Below are positions 56,301-64,000 of a stretch of 64,000 nt of DNA, one piece after another. The stretch comes from Roseitranquillus sp963709765 (GTDB lineage Bacteria > Pseudomonadota > Alphaproteobacteria > Rhodobacterales > Rhodobacteraceae). The translations under genes were made by a program, and so were the position numbers. The stretch spans positions 124,001 through 188,000 of the forward strand of contig CAVPXL010000005.1 in NCBI GenBank assembly GCA_963709765.1, written 5' to 3'. Each line of letters opens with the position of its first letter. The stretch's first letter is position 1. The notes below the pieces were generated by a model. That model had not been told where the DNA came from, searched no databases, and saw only the letters and a list, made by a program, of their open reading frames with translations.

Positions 56301-58706
56301 TCAGAGCCGCTTGAGCCAGGCGATCAGGTCTTCCTTGTCCGCATCCGTCAGATCGGAGCCGAAATAATGGCCGCGATTGACCACGAAGTCCGGACATTTG
56401 CTGAGCGCCAGCAGCGGATCGACCACGTCGGCAAAGATCGCGCGGACCTGTTCGTCGCTCGCGTCCTCGGGAATGTCCTTGAGGTTGCGCTTGATCCGGA
56501 TGACCAGCTGCGCCAGCTTGAAATCGTGCTCCAGCCGGTCGAGCAGATCCGCCTGGTCGAGCCGGACGTCGAGGTTCGCCAGCAGGCCCACCGGCGCCCC
56601 CGCAGGGATCGGCCCCAGCTCGATATCGCCGTTGATGTTGAAGAGCCACGGCAACTCGTCACGCAGCGGCGTGAAGATCCGCACCAGGAAATCCGGCTGG
56701 AAGCCGCGCGGGATGGTCAGGTAGCTCTGTTCCGTGATGCGGTCGATCGTTCCGGGAACCAGTTCGCCCAGCTCGGAATCCTGCGCCCGGCGGTCGGGCC
56801 AGAGCATCTTGACGATCCCGTCGTCGAAGGCGCGCATGCGGCCCTCCACCGACGGGTCCTGCACATAGTAGCCGACGCTGTTGTTGAGCAGGTAGGGCGC
56901 CTGCGACCAGATCGAGACCAGCGACGGCACGCGGGTATAGCCGCGCCCGCCCGCCGGCATCTCGTACTGGTAGGGCGCGCCCGTGACCGGGTGGTGCACG
57001 GTGATCTCGCCGACCGAGGGCAGGTCCTTGTAGGTCTGCGACGAGAAGTTGTCCCAGATGTTGCCGGCGATGGCGTTGGTGGCCAGCGGGCTGCACGCGT
57101 TGGTCTGCAGAAGCGTGACCGGGATGCGCAGCTCGTTTGACAGGTAATTGCCGTCGAGGAAGTCGTCGGCCATCACGATCTCGCGCATCTGGGCCTTGAA
57201 GTCGTCGGTCTTGGTCAGCTCCCAGTAGCGGTTCCAGCATTGCAGGTAGCCCGGCCCCGAGCATCCGCCGGGCATGGCCTCGTAGGCGCTCTCGGGCAGC
57301 TTGCTGGAATGGCAGCGGGCGCAGGTCTCGGCGAAGACCGTCCTGCCGTTCTCCACCGCGGCGGCGTCTTCGGTCAGGAACGCGTCTCCGCCCGGCGCGT
57401 CGGCCAGGTAGTCAGGTCGCCCGGCGCGCAGGAAATACGCCGCCATCAGCGGGGTCTGCGCCTCGGTCGCCTGCCAGTAGGCGGAGTTCTTCTGGGCCGT
57501 CTCGATCTTGATGGGCGAGATCGAACGGCCGCCGACGATGGGATTGAAGTGGCGCGTCCACTCCTCGCTGAAGAGCCCGATGTTGAGGTAGACCCGGTTC
57601 AGCGCGCCCAGCACGCCGACGGAATCCGCGCCATCCTTGAGTACGCGCGGGCTGAAGCTGAGGTTCGGCTCCTCGAAGAATGCCGTCAGGGGGCCGTCAT
57701 CCACGAAATCGTCGAACTGCCGGTTGTCGAGTTCGCCGCCCGCCAGCCGCTCCTCGCCGAAGCGCAGCGCGTTCTTCATCCGCGCGTCGAGCAGGTAGAC
57801 CGCGTTCATGGTGCGCGGGTTGTTGATGTAGTCGCTCGAGACCAGCGAGGTGTCGAGCGTGCCGGGCCGCGCCGTGTGGATGAGCTGGACCATGTATTGC
57901 CGGTCGTCGGGTTTCCACGCGAAGATCCGGCTGAACCAGAAATACTGGGCCCCGACCGTGGCGTTCAGGTTGTCCATCTCCGGGTGCTCGGGATCGTCGG
58001 GTGGCGCCGTCGGGCTCGGGCCCACATGACAGAACGCGCACGACATGCCGACGCGGTAGGGCCGCACCAGATCGTCGTCGAGATAGTAGTCGGGGTCGTC
58101 ATAGAACCGCTCGGCGTCCCAGGCCTGCTCGGCCTTCTCGTCGAAGTCGGGGTTGGGAAAGAGTCTCAGGCCGAGCACGCCCGAGGGCTCGCCGTAATAC
58201 GAGCCGACCGGCAGGTTGCGGCCGCGCGCACCGATCTCGACACCGGGGTATTTCTCGGCGTTGGCGAACGGGTCGGGTCCGCAATCGCCGGTGCGCCTGT
58301 CGAGCCAGAGGCCGAAGCGCTCCGGGTCGGGGCCGTCGGCCTCCTCGAAGCAGGGCTCGTTGATCAGTCCGAGATACTCGAACCGGTTGGAGCGCTGCGA
58401 CGGCAGGTCCGGATGCGACGACAGCGTCTTGAGCAGGTCGAACTGCCCGAACGTGTCGCGGGTCAGGCGGTCCCAAAGCAGATCGTTGCCGCCGGTCCAG
58501 ACCAGCCACATGTTGCGTCCCATGACCTCGTCGGGTGTCAGGTCGAGATCGTTGTCCATCCCGGCGAAGTAATCTTCGTCCGCGGGTTGAAAGGACCCGG
58601 CCTCCCGGTCGACCAGCAAGGCCTCGTCCAGCGGACCGGAAAAGAACTGCGCCGCAGCGCCAAGCGGAAAGGAAATGGACAGTAGCAACCCAAAGAGGAC
58701 ACGCAT
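56301..58706 (-). CDS. Large di-haem c-type cytochrome
   Basis: This 801-aa exported protein starts MRVLFGLLLSISFPLGAAAQ, a signal peptide with A-A-A-Q cleavage. Two haem c sites are visible: CAFCH (residues 223-227) and CARCH (about 459-463). NLNATVGAQYFWFSRIFAWK and WNRYWELTKTDDFKAQMREI are other distinctive parts. The end, DLTDADKEDLIAWLKRL, is the usual last helix of a cytochrome c domain. It will be periplasmic and probably accepts electrons from the flavoprotein. The ATG at 58706 has GGGGGT upstream; direct repeats lie in the 175-base gap to the divergent DUF2235 gene. It is the first gene of a minus-strand unit of six. It is intact. Confidence 0.88.
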   Translation of the reverse strand: MRVLFGLLLSISFPLGAAAQFFSGPLDEALLVDREAGSFQPADEDYFAGMDNDLDLTPDEVMGRNMWLVWTGGNDLLWDRLTRDTFGQFDLLKTLSSHPDLPSQRSNRFEYLGLINEPCFEEADGPDPERFGLWLDRRTGDCGPDPFANAEKYPGVEIGARGRNLPVGSYYGEPSGVLGLRLFPNPDFDEKAEQAWDAERFYDDPDYYLDDDLVRPYRVGMSCAFCHVGPSPTAPPDDPEHPEMDNLNATVGAQYFWFSRIFAWKPDDRQYMVQLIHTARPGTLDTSLVSSDYINNPRTMNAVYLLDARMKNALRFGEERLAGGELDNRQFDDFVDDGPLTAFFEEPNLSFSPRVLKDGADSVGVLGALNRVYLNIGLFSEEWTRHFNPIVGGRSISPIKIETAQKNSAYWQATEAQTPLMAAYFLRAGRPDYLADAPGGDAFLTEDAAAVENGRTVFAETCARCHSSKLPESAYEAMPGGCSGPGYLQCWNRYWELTKTDDFKAQMREIVMADDFLDGNYLSNELRIPVTLLQTNACSPLATNAIAGNIWDNFSSQTYKDLPSVGEITVHHPVTGAPYQYEMPAGGRGYTRVPSLVSIWSQAPYLLNNSVGYYVQDPSVEGRMRAFDDGIVKMLWPDRRAQDSELGELVPGTIDRITEQSYLTIPRGFQPDFLVRIFTPLRDELPWLFNINGDIELGPIPAGAPVGLLANLDVRLDQADLLDRLEHDFKLAQLVIRIKRNLKDIPEDASDEQVRAIFADVVDPLLALSKCPDFVVNRGHYFGSDLTDADKEDLIAWLKRL

Positions 58707-58743
58707 GTCCGAACCCCCAATAGCAAAATTGTTGCGGCGTCGT

Positions 58744-58794
58744 GGAAATTGCCGAAATATTCGATAGGGAAGTTTCCCCGGAAATGGCCGAAAT
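58744..58794. promoter_or_regulatory. Direct repeats and palindrome between cytochrome and DUF2235 genes
   Basis: GGAAATTGCCGAAAT (58744-58758) and GGAAATGGCCGAAAT (58780-58794) differ in one base and are spaced 36 bases apart. Between them lies GGGAA-GT-TTCCC (58767-58778). Their place in the 175-base divergent gap suggests a shared regulator for both directions. Confidence 0.5.
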
Positions 58795-58881
58795 TGCAAT
58801 GATTCAGGCCGACGAGGTCACGGGGTCCCGATTTCCTGCTGCGACGCGGCGCGCAAATTCTCGGAACAGGAGGGCGGAACC

Positions 58882-60096
58882 ATGCCCAAGACGCTCGTGG
58901 TCGGGTGCGACGGAACCTGGAACGACCGGCTCAGCCAGACGAACATCCACTGGTTGACCGAAGCCGCACTCGCCGACAGCCGGCAGCTCGTCTTCTACGA
59001 CGCGGGCGTGGGCACCGCCGGCGAGTGGGATGCCAAAATCGGCGGCAATTTCGGCCTCGGCCTGTCCGCCAATGTGCGTCAGGCCTACGCCTTCCTGCGC
59101 GACGCGTGGGAGCCGGGCGACGCGATCTTCCTGCTGGGTTTCTCGCGCGGCGCTTTCACGGTCCGCTCTTTGGCCGGATTCATGCGCCTCGTGGGTCGTC
59201 TGCGCGATCCGGCGCTGATCGACGAGGCCTACATCTATTACCGGGTTCACGAGCCCGACGAAGACGACAGCTTCTTCGAGCGGATGCTGCGACCCGAGAC
59301 GGGCCCGCCGATGCCGGTGCGTTTTCTCGGCGTGTTCGACACGGTTGGCGCACTCGGCCTGCCGTTCGAGATCAGGGACCAGGCTCCGGACATCCGCGAC
59401 ACGGTCTGGGCGCGTGCCGGACAACTGGTGATCCGCTGGATCGACGAGTTGGGCGACCGGGTACGCCGGCCGATCAAGGGCTTTCACGACACCCGCCTTG
59501 GCAATCAGGTGCAGGAGGCGGTGCAGGCTCTGGCGATCGACGAGCCGCGCGGTCTCTTTGCCCCTGCGCTCTGGACCGAAACGGCAGGCGAAGCACTGAA
59601 GGTGGACGCCGCCGGCGACCCGCATCGCGTGGCACAGCAGGTCGAACAGCTCTGGTTCGCTGGCAGCCACATGGATGTTGGCGGCGGCGATACGCTTACT
59701 CCGCAGGAGCAGCGGCTGTCGAACCTGCCTCTGCTCTGGATGGCTGAGCGCGCGGCGGCGGCGGGTCTTCGCTTTCGCGACGGATTCCTGGACGAGCTTC
59801 GGGCGCAGGCCGCCGCAGCCACGACGGGTCCGCAGAACGACCCCTGGACCGCGCGCTGGGAACGCCTGCACCGGCAGACGCACATGGAGGCCGGTCCGCG
59901 TCCGATCGGCAATGCGGCGCGCCGCGACAGGGCGCGCCCCGACCTCTGGCCGCCCGTCGCCGCGCCCGAAGCGATCCACGCCTCGGTGGGCCGGCGTCTG
60001 GGGCGGCAGGTTCTGGTCATTCCGCGCGAGGGCGAGCCCCGGACCCATGCCTACGCCCCTGTGAACGTGGTGCCATCGATGATCCAGTCGGACTGA
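58882..60096 (+). CDS. DUF2235 alpha/beta-hydrolase (Tle1-like)
   Basis: This intact 404-aa protein of the DUF2235 family includes the Tle1 phospholipase effectors of type VI secretion and cytoplasmic relatives. The start is KTLVVGCDGTWNDRLSQTNI (C-D-G-T-W-N). The nucleophile elbow is IFLLGFSRGAFTVRSLAGFM (G-x-S-x-G). VRFLGVFDTVGALGLPF holds the acid Asp block, and VEQLWFAGSHMDVGGG supplies the catalytic His (H-x-D-V-G-G). Residues for a Ser-Asp-His triad are all present. No signal, and no type VI genes, are nearby. Divergent transcription from the redox operon suggests a joint role, for example release of lipid substrates. Confidence 0.9.
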   Translation: MPKTLVVGCDGTWNDRLSQTNIHWLTEAALADSRQLVFYDAGVGTAGEWDAKIGGNFGLGLSANVRQAYAFLRDAWEPGDAIFLLGFSRGAFTVRSLAGFMRLVGRLRDPALIDEAYIYYRVHEPDEDDSFFERMLRPETGPPMPVRFLGVFDTVGALGLPFEIRDQAPDIRDTVWARAGQLVIRWIDELGDRVRRPIKGFHDTRLGNQVQEAVQALAIDEPRGLFAPALWTETAGEALKVDAAGDPHRVAQQVEQLWFAGSHMDVGGGDTLTPQEQRLSNLPLLWMAERAAAAGLRFRDGFLDELRAQAAAATTGPQNDPWTARWERLHRQTHMEAGPRPIGNAARRDRARPDLWPPVAAPEAIHASVGRRLGRQVLVIPREGEPRTHAYAPVNVVPSMIQSD

Positions 60097-60413
60097 CAAG
60101 AATCCACTCCGCATCGGGCGTCGCGAGGCCGCGCCCGATCCAGCCGTCCCGCGCGCACGGAGCTCCCGGCGATCGACCGCGCCGGCGCCCGCCGCGCCCC
60201 TGGCCACGGCGTCGCATTGCCCGGGCACGAAGGCTTCGGGCAAGACGACGCCGGGGTCACGGCGAGGCTCGCAAGCCGGAACTGTTCCCGCGATGCCGGT
60301 GGGGCACGCACGGCATCCGCGGCATCCCTGCCCCGCCTCCGCTCTGCGCGGGTGGCGGGCCGTCCGGGGGCGGGTCTCTTGCAACCGGCATCGCGGCGTG
60401 CGACGCCACGTCC
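60097..60413. other. Intergenic, nothing recognised
   Basis: GC-rich and without a protein-like frame or terminator. It lies between the DUF2235 and slyX genes. Confidence 0.35.
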
Positions 60414-60614
60414 ATGATGGACCTCACGCCTCTGGAAGAACGGCTGGCGCACCTTGACCGCGCGATCGAGGATCTGTCCGAGACCGTCGTCCGGCAGGAA
60501 CGCGAGATCTCTCGGCTGGCCCGGCGCGTGGACCTCTTGAGCGAGCGGGAAGCGGCGCGCGAAGCCGATTCCGGCTCGGTGCCCCTGGCCGACCAGCCGC
60601 CGCCACATTGGTAG
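60414..60614 (+). CDS. slyX: SlyX family protein
   Basis: A 66-aa coiled-coil protein. LEERLAHLDRAIEDLSETVV and RQEREISRLARRVDLLSERE form the heptad region, and the tail PLADQPPPHW carries the conserved P-P-H-W/Y end. SlyX proteins are small and cytoplasmic; their role is still unclear. The start could be either of two adjacent ATG codons (60414, 60417). The transporter gene begins within five bases, so both may form one unit. Confidence 0.9.
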   Translation: MMDLTPLEERLAHLDRAIEDLSETVVRQEREISRLARRVDLLSEREAAREADSGSVPLADQPPPHW

Positions 60615-60618
60615 ACGC

Positions 60619-61719
60619 TTGCGAATAAGGCTCAACTGGCCAGCCGCCAAGGTATCGGCGGACCCGGCGTCCTTCGTGTGGGCAGCGCTGGTGGGCATAT
60701 CGGGCGGATTCACGGCGCGGGCGCTCGGCCTGCCGCTGCCGATGCTGCTGGGTTCGGTCCTGTCGGTCGGGGCGCTCGCGCTCAGCGGCGCGCGGCCCTT
60801 CGGTCTGGAGCCACGTGTCCCACGCTCGCTGCGGCTGTTCTTCATCCCGATCATCGGGGTTTCCATCGGTGCCACCTTCACCGCTGACCTCGCCGGAGAG
60901 CTGGTCCACTGGCTGCCCAGCCTGATCGCGCTCGTCGCCTTCATCCCGGCCGCCCACGCCGCGGGCTACACCATTCTGCGCCGCGTGGGCGGGATCGACC
61001 GGGTTACCGCCTATTACGGCTCGGTGCCCGGGGGTCTCGTTGAGGCCGTGATGATGGGCGAGGAGGCCGGCGCCGATTCCGGTACCCTCGTGATGCTTCA
61101 GTTCATGCGCCTCATCCTGTGCATCCTCATCGTGCCGCTGGGCTTTACCCTGGCAACCGGGCACGCCGTCGGATCCTCGGCCGGCGTCGCCATCGGCGCG
61201 GGCGTGACACTGACGCCGGCGGGCTGGCTGGTGCTTGGCCTGTCAGGTCTTGTGGGCGCGCTTCTGGGCCAACGGCTGCGTCTTCCGGCGGCCTACCTGA
61301 CCGGACCGCTTCTGGTCTCCGGCGTTGTCCATCTCGCCGGTTGGGTCGAGGGCGCGCCGCCGGGCTGGCTGGTCGGCGTCACGCAGCTCGTGATCGGGAT
61401 CTCGCTCGGCGGGCGCTTCGCCGGGATGGCGCCTGCGCTGTTCCTGCGCGCGGCGCGGCTGTCGACGCTGAACGTTCTGGCGGTCCTCGCCCTGGCGGCG
61501 CTGGCCGCGCTCGCGCTGGCCGGCCCTGTCGGCGAACGGTGGGAGGCGGTCTTCCTGGCCTACTCGCCCGGGGGGCTGGCCGAGATGTCGCTGGTGGCGC
61601 TGTCGCTGGACCTGAGCGTGCTCTACGTCACCGCGCACCATGTGGCGCGGATCGTGGTGTCGGTGGCAGTGGCGCGGCTCTTTGCCCGGCGGATCACGGA
61701 ACGGATCGACGGCGCCTGA
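60619..61719 (+). CDS. AbrB-family membrane protein
   Basis: This 366-aa inner-membrane protein has two repeated AbrB-duplication domains with about nine or ten helices. ASFVWAALVGISGGFTARAL, LFFIPIIGVSIGATFTADLA, YYGSVPGGLVEAVMMGEEAG and LVMLQFMRLILCILIVPLGF form the first. LQLVIGISLGGRFAG-like (TQLVIGISLGGRFAGM) and FLAYSPGGLAEMSLVALSLD with YVTAHHVARIVVSVAVARLF form the second. The paired P-G-G-L-x-E motifs are the family mark. Its function is not settled; it is sometimes named an ammonia-monooxygenase-like or transport protein. The TTG at 60619 is the only early start and lacks a clear ribosome site; a later GTG near 60677 is possible. The 3' end overlaps the EamA gene by 26 bases. Confidence 0.9.
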   Translation: MRIRLNWPAAKVSADPASFVWAALVGISGGFTARALGLPLPMLLGSVLSVGALALSGARPFGLEPRVPRSLRLFFIPIIGVSIGATFTADLAGELVHWLPSLIALVAFIPAAHAAGYTILRRVGGIDRVTAYYGSVPGGLVEAVMMGEEAGADSGTLVMLQFMRLILCILIVPLGFTLATGHAVGSSAGVAIGAGVTLTPAGWLVLGLSGLVGALLGQRLRLPAAYLTGPLLVSGVVHLAGWVEGAPPGWLVGVTQLVIGISLGGRFAGMAPALFLRAARLSTLNVLAVLALAALAALALAGPVGERWEAVFLAYSPGGLAEMSLVALSLDLSVLYVTAHHVARIVVSVAVARLFARRITERIDGA

Positions 61720-62614
61720 TCCAGAGGACCGGTCGCCCGTCGATCACCGCCAGCCCCGCGCCGATCGCCGCTATGCCGATCAGGTGCCGCGCCGCCAGGC
61801 TTTCGCCCAGAAAGACCGTGCCCAGCGCAATGGCGCTCACCGGTACCAGTAGCGTCACCAGCAGCAGATTGACCGCCCCCGCCGTGGCCAGCAGACGGAA
61901 ATAGAGAAGATAGGCGAAAGCCGTGCAGATCGCCGCCAGCACGAAGAGCGCCGCCCACGTCCCGCCCGATGCGGATAGCAGACGGCCCGCCTGACCCGTT
62001 GACAGGGCCAGCGGCGCGATCAGGATCGCCGCCGTCGTGGTCTGGCCCGCCGCGACCTCCACCGGTGTCACGCCCCAGCGCCGGAACCGCCGTCCGAACA
62101 CTCCGGCACAGGCATAGGAGAGCGCCGCGCCCAGAAGCGCGAGCTGCGCCGCGACCGCCGCGCCCAGCGATTGCATGGCCGCGAGCCCGACCATCGCCGC
62201 CACTCCCGCCAGTCCAAGTGCCGTTCCGACGAGCTTGCCTGCCGTCATCCGCTCGTCGTCGAGCGCGGCGTGGGCCACGAGCACGCCGAAGAGCGGCGTC
62301 GAGGCGTTCAGGATCGACGCGACCCCGGACGCCACGTGGACCTGTCCCCACACGATCAGCGTGAACGGCACCGCGTTGTTGAGGCCTCCCATCACCGCGA
62401 AGGCCGCCCAGACACGGAGGCCCTTCGGCACACGCCCCCGGGCCAGCAGCACCGCCCAGAGCACCGCCGCGCCACCCGCCACGCGCACCAGCACGATCGC
62501 CAGCGGCGGCACCTGTTCCAGAGCCACCGCGTTGAGGAAGAACGACCCGCCCCAGATCAGCGAAAGCGTCAGAAGGAGCGTCCATTCCCATCCGGACATC
62601 CGGTGCGCGGTCAT
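61694..62614 (-). CDS. EamA/DMT-family transporter
   Basis: An intact 306-aa protein with ten membrane helices in two EamA repeats. WEWTLLLTLSLIWGGSFFLN, VLVRVAGGAAVLWAVLLARG and FAVMGGLNNAVPFTLIVWGQ lead into SGVASILNASTPLFGVLVAH. The second repeat holds LLGAALSYACAGVFGRRF, LFVLAAICTAFAYLLYFRLL and VNLLLVTLLVPVSAIALGTV. Such proteins export amino acids or metabolites; the substrate is unknown. The ATG at 62614 is chosen, but an in-frame start at 62644 is possible. Confidence 0.92.
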   Translation of the reverse strand: MTAHRMSGWEWTLLLTLSLIWGGSFFLNAVALEQVPPLAIVLVRVAGGAAVLWAVLLARGRVPKGLRVWAAFAVMGGLNNAVPFTLIVWGQVHVASGVASILNASTPLFGVLVAHAALDDERMTAGKLVGTALGLAGVAAMVGLAAMQSLGAAVAAQLALLGAALSYACAGVFGRRFRRWGVTPVEVAAGQTTTAAILIAPLALSTGQAGRLLSASGGTWAALFVLAAICTAFAYLLYFRLLATAGAVNLLLVTLLVPVSAIALGTVFLGESLAARHLIGIAAIGAGLAVIDGRPVLWIRRRRSVP

Positions 62615-62717
62615 GCGAAACCCATTGCTTGCGATCCGCCGCATGTCGCCCGGCGGCCCGGGCCGCGCAACCCGGATCCTGTGCCTTCCACCGCGCGCAT
62701 CCGGCACCTTCGGCACC

Positions 62718-62737
62718 CCGGCGGCGCAGGCCGCCGG
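62718..62737. terminator. Hairpin downstream of dnaE, no U-tract
   Basis: CCGGCGGC-GCAG-GCCGCCGG is a perfect eight-base-pair stem about 70 bases after the dnaE stop. The lack of a U-run makes rho-independent action doubtful. Confidence 0.35.
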
Positions 62738-62807
62738 CGGGCGCGGCGGCAGTCGGGGCGGGCCGCAGGCGCGCTCCTGCCCCGCCGCGCCCGCGCCCGT
62801 TCGTGGT

Positions 62808-64000
62808 TCAGGCGTCCTCGACCGCCAGAACGCCCGGCAGCGACTTGATCGCTCCCTTGATCTGCGGCGTCAGCGGCCAGGTCTGCTTTGGCGTGACATC
62901 GATCTCGTCGCCGCTCGCCCCGTCGGTAACGGTGAAGGTGATCGGCCCCCTGGCGCCCCGCCCGTCCGCCATCCGGTCCAGCAACCCGCGCACCGAGACC
63001 GCGGCGCCCTCGCCCGACAGAAAGACCCTGAGCGCCATGCCGCCCGCGCCCGCCACCACCGAATCCACCGGCGCGACCGCGCGGGCGAGCAGCTTGAGGC
63101 TCTCGCCATCCATCGTCGCCTCGACCGTCAGCACGACATTGCGCCCCGGCTCCAGCAGATCGCGCGCCGCGTCGAGCGTGTCCGAGAACACCGTCGCCTC
63201 GTATAACCCGCTCGGGTCCGAGGCCTGCACGAAGGCATAGCGGGTGCCCTTCGCCGACTTGCGCTCCTGCCGCCCCGAGACGGCCCCCGCGATCCGCGCC
63301 ACCAGCGGCGCCGTCTCGGCCCGCGCGGCGACCTCGGCCAACGTCAGGATACCCGTGCGCTTCAGCGGTCCGAGATACTCGTCGAGCGGATGCCCCGACA
63401 AGTAGAAGCCCACCGCCTGCATCTCTTCGGCCAGCCGCTCGTTGGGCAGCCAGTCGTCCACCGCCGCCATCCGCGGCTCCGGCAGATCGTCGCCCGCCTC
63501 GCCGAACAGACTGACCTGCGCGCTGGCCCGCTGGTCGTGGACCGCGCCCGAATAGGCCGCCAGCAAATCGAGGCTCTGGAACACGCGCCGCCGGTTGCGG
63601 TCGAGCGCGTCGAAGGCACCCGCGCGCGCCAGCATCTCCAGCGGCCGCTTGCCGATCCGGCGCAGATCGACCCGGCGGGCCAGGTCGAAAAGCGTCGCGA
63701 ACGCCCTCTCGCCCCGGCCCTCCACGATCAGCCGCATCGCCTCGAGCCCGATGTTCTTCAGCGCGCCCAGCCCGTAGACCACCTTGCCGTCGGCCACCGA
63801 AAATGTTTCGACCGAGCGGTTGACGCATGGCGGCACGATCTCGATCCCCAGCCCCCGCCGCACCTCCTCGGCATAGATGGCCAGCTTGTCGGTCAGGTGG
63901 ATGTCGCAGTTCATGACGCCGGCCATGAACTCGACCGGGTGGTTGGCCTTGAGCCAGGCCGTCTGGTAGCTGACAACCGCATAGGCCGCGGCGTGCGACT
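62808..64000 (-). CDS. dnaE: DNA polymerase III alpha subunit, C-terminal part
   Basis: Only the C-terminal 397 or so codons are in the window; the gene enters at base 64000. AAYAVVSYQTAWLKANHPVE, FMAGVMNCDIHLTDKLAIYA and GLGIEIVPPCVNRSVETFSV belong to the end of the polymerase domain. IGKRPLEMLARAGAFDALDR is the helix-hairpin-helix part, and RIAGAVSGRQERKSAKGTRY is the OB fold. The C-terminal clamp- and tau-binding tail ends LPGVLAVEDA. This is the replicative polymerase, acting on DNA with the beta clamp. The part seen is intact. Confidence 0.95.
   Translation of the reverse strand, partial: SHAAAYAVVSYQTAWLKANHPVEFMAGVMNCDIHLTDKLAIYAEEVRRGLGIEIVPPCVNRSVETFSVADGKVVYGLGALKNIGLEAMRLIVEGRGERAFATLFDLARRVDLRRIGKRPLEMLARAGAFDALDRNRRRVFQSLDLLAAYSGAVHDQRASAQVSLFGEAGDDLPEPRMAAVDDWLPNERLAEEMQAVGFYLSGHPLDEYLGPLKRTGILTLAEVAARAETAPLVARIAGAVSGRQERKSAKGTRYAFVQASDPSGLYEATVFSDTLDAARDLLEPGRNVVLTVEATMDGESLKLLARAVAPVDSVVAGAGGMALRVFLSGEGAAVSVRGLLDRMADGRGARGPITFTVTDGASGDEIDVTPKQTWPLTPQIKGAIKSLPGVLAVEDA

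Noticed and set aside
54416..56314. 632-codon plus-strand frame opposite the GMC gene
   Set aside because: Exact antisense of a well-recognised GMC oxidoreductase; composition is His/Arg/Ala-biased and not protein-like.
58882..60096. Type VI secretion effector assignment for the DUF2235 protein
   Set aside because: No VgrG, Hcp, PAAR or immunity gene is nearby, so only the hydrolase family is claimed.

Overview
The window reads as about 64 kb of high-GC alphaproteobacterial chromosome, most likely from the Rhodobacterales/Roseobacter group. The basis is gene content: a B12-dependent ribonucleotide reductase, a short-form HisG with a HisZ partner, DUF1489, ABC and M20 peptidase types common in this order, and overlapping ATGA/TGATG gene junctions. 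The species cannot be named from sequence alone.

The window has two contrasting halves. From 1 to about 41.5 kb it is accessory and heavily broken. It holds remnants of an IS5-like transposase, a TniQ-like transposition protein, a TPR/glycosyltransferase gene, a type I restriction subunit (hsdR) and an IS1182-like transposase, plus short dispersed intergenic repeats. Between them lie recognisable operons carrying many single-base frameshifts. These are: an Hsp20 gene with an FNR-like box near a Crp/Fnr regulator; a DUF2252 protein; a hemerythrin/glutathionyl-hydroquinone reductase pair; a LacI-regulated sugar ABC locus with a GH43/GH32-type hydrolase (10.6-17.0 kb); DUF427, PPOX, methyltransferase, P5CR-like and FAD-oxidase genes; an M48-like metallopeptidase; an alpha/beta hydrolase; a damaged receiver-domain protein; and an oligopeptide ABC locus bracketed by three M20 peptidases and a divergent LysR regulator (28.8-39.6 kb). 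An IS1182-family element (39.94-41.47 kb) ends this half.

From 41.9 kb to the end the sequence is core-like and almost free of frameshifts. It starts with nrdJ, which carries an unusual in-frame XRE-type helix-turn-helix between its catalytic domain and its C-terminal part. DUF1489, a nucleoside deaminase and hisG-hisZ-hisS follow. Next comes a tightly packed minus-strand redox cluster (49.97-58.7 kb): a di-haem cytochrome c, a GMC-type flavoprotein, an uncharacterised 149-aa protein, an uncharacterised membrane protein with duplicated halves, a DyP-type peroxidase and a catalase-like haem protein. It diverges from a DUF2235 (Tle1-like) hydrolase across a short region with direct repeats. SlyX, an AbrB-family membrane protein, an EamA transporter and the C-terminal part of dnaE close the window.

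The best candidates for new biology are the six-gene haem/flavin cluster with its divergent hydrolase, and the HTH-containing ribonucleotide reductase. The clustered frameshifts could be real decay or sequencing error; sequence alone cannot decide.
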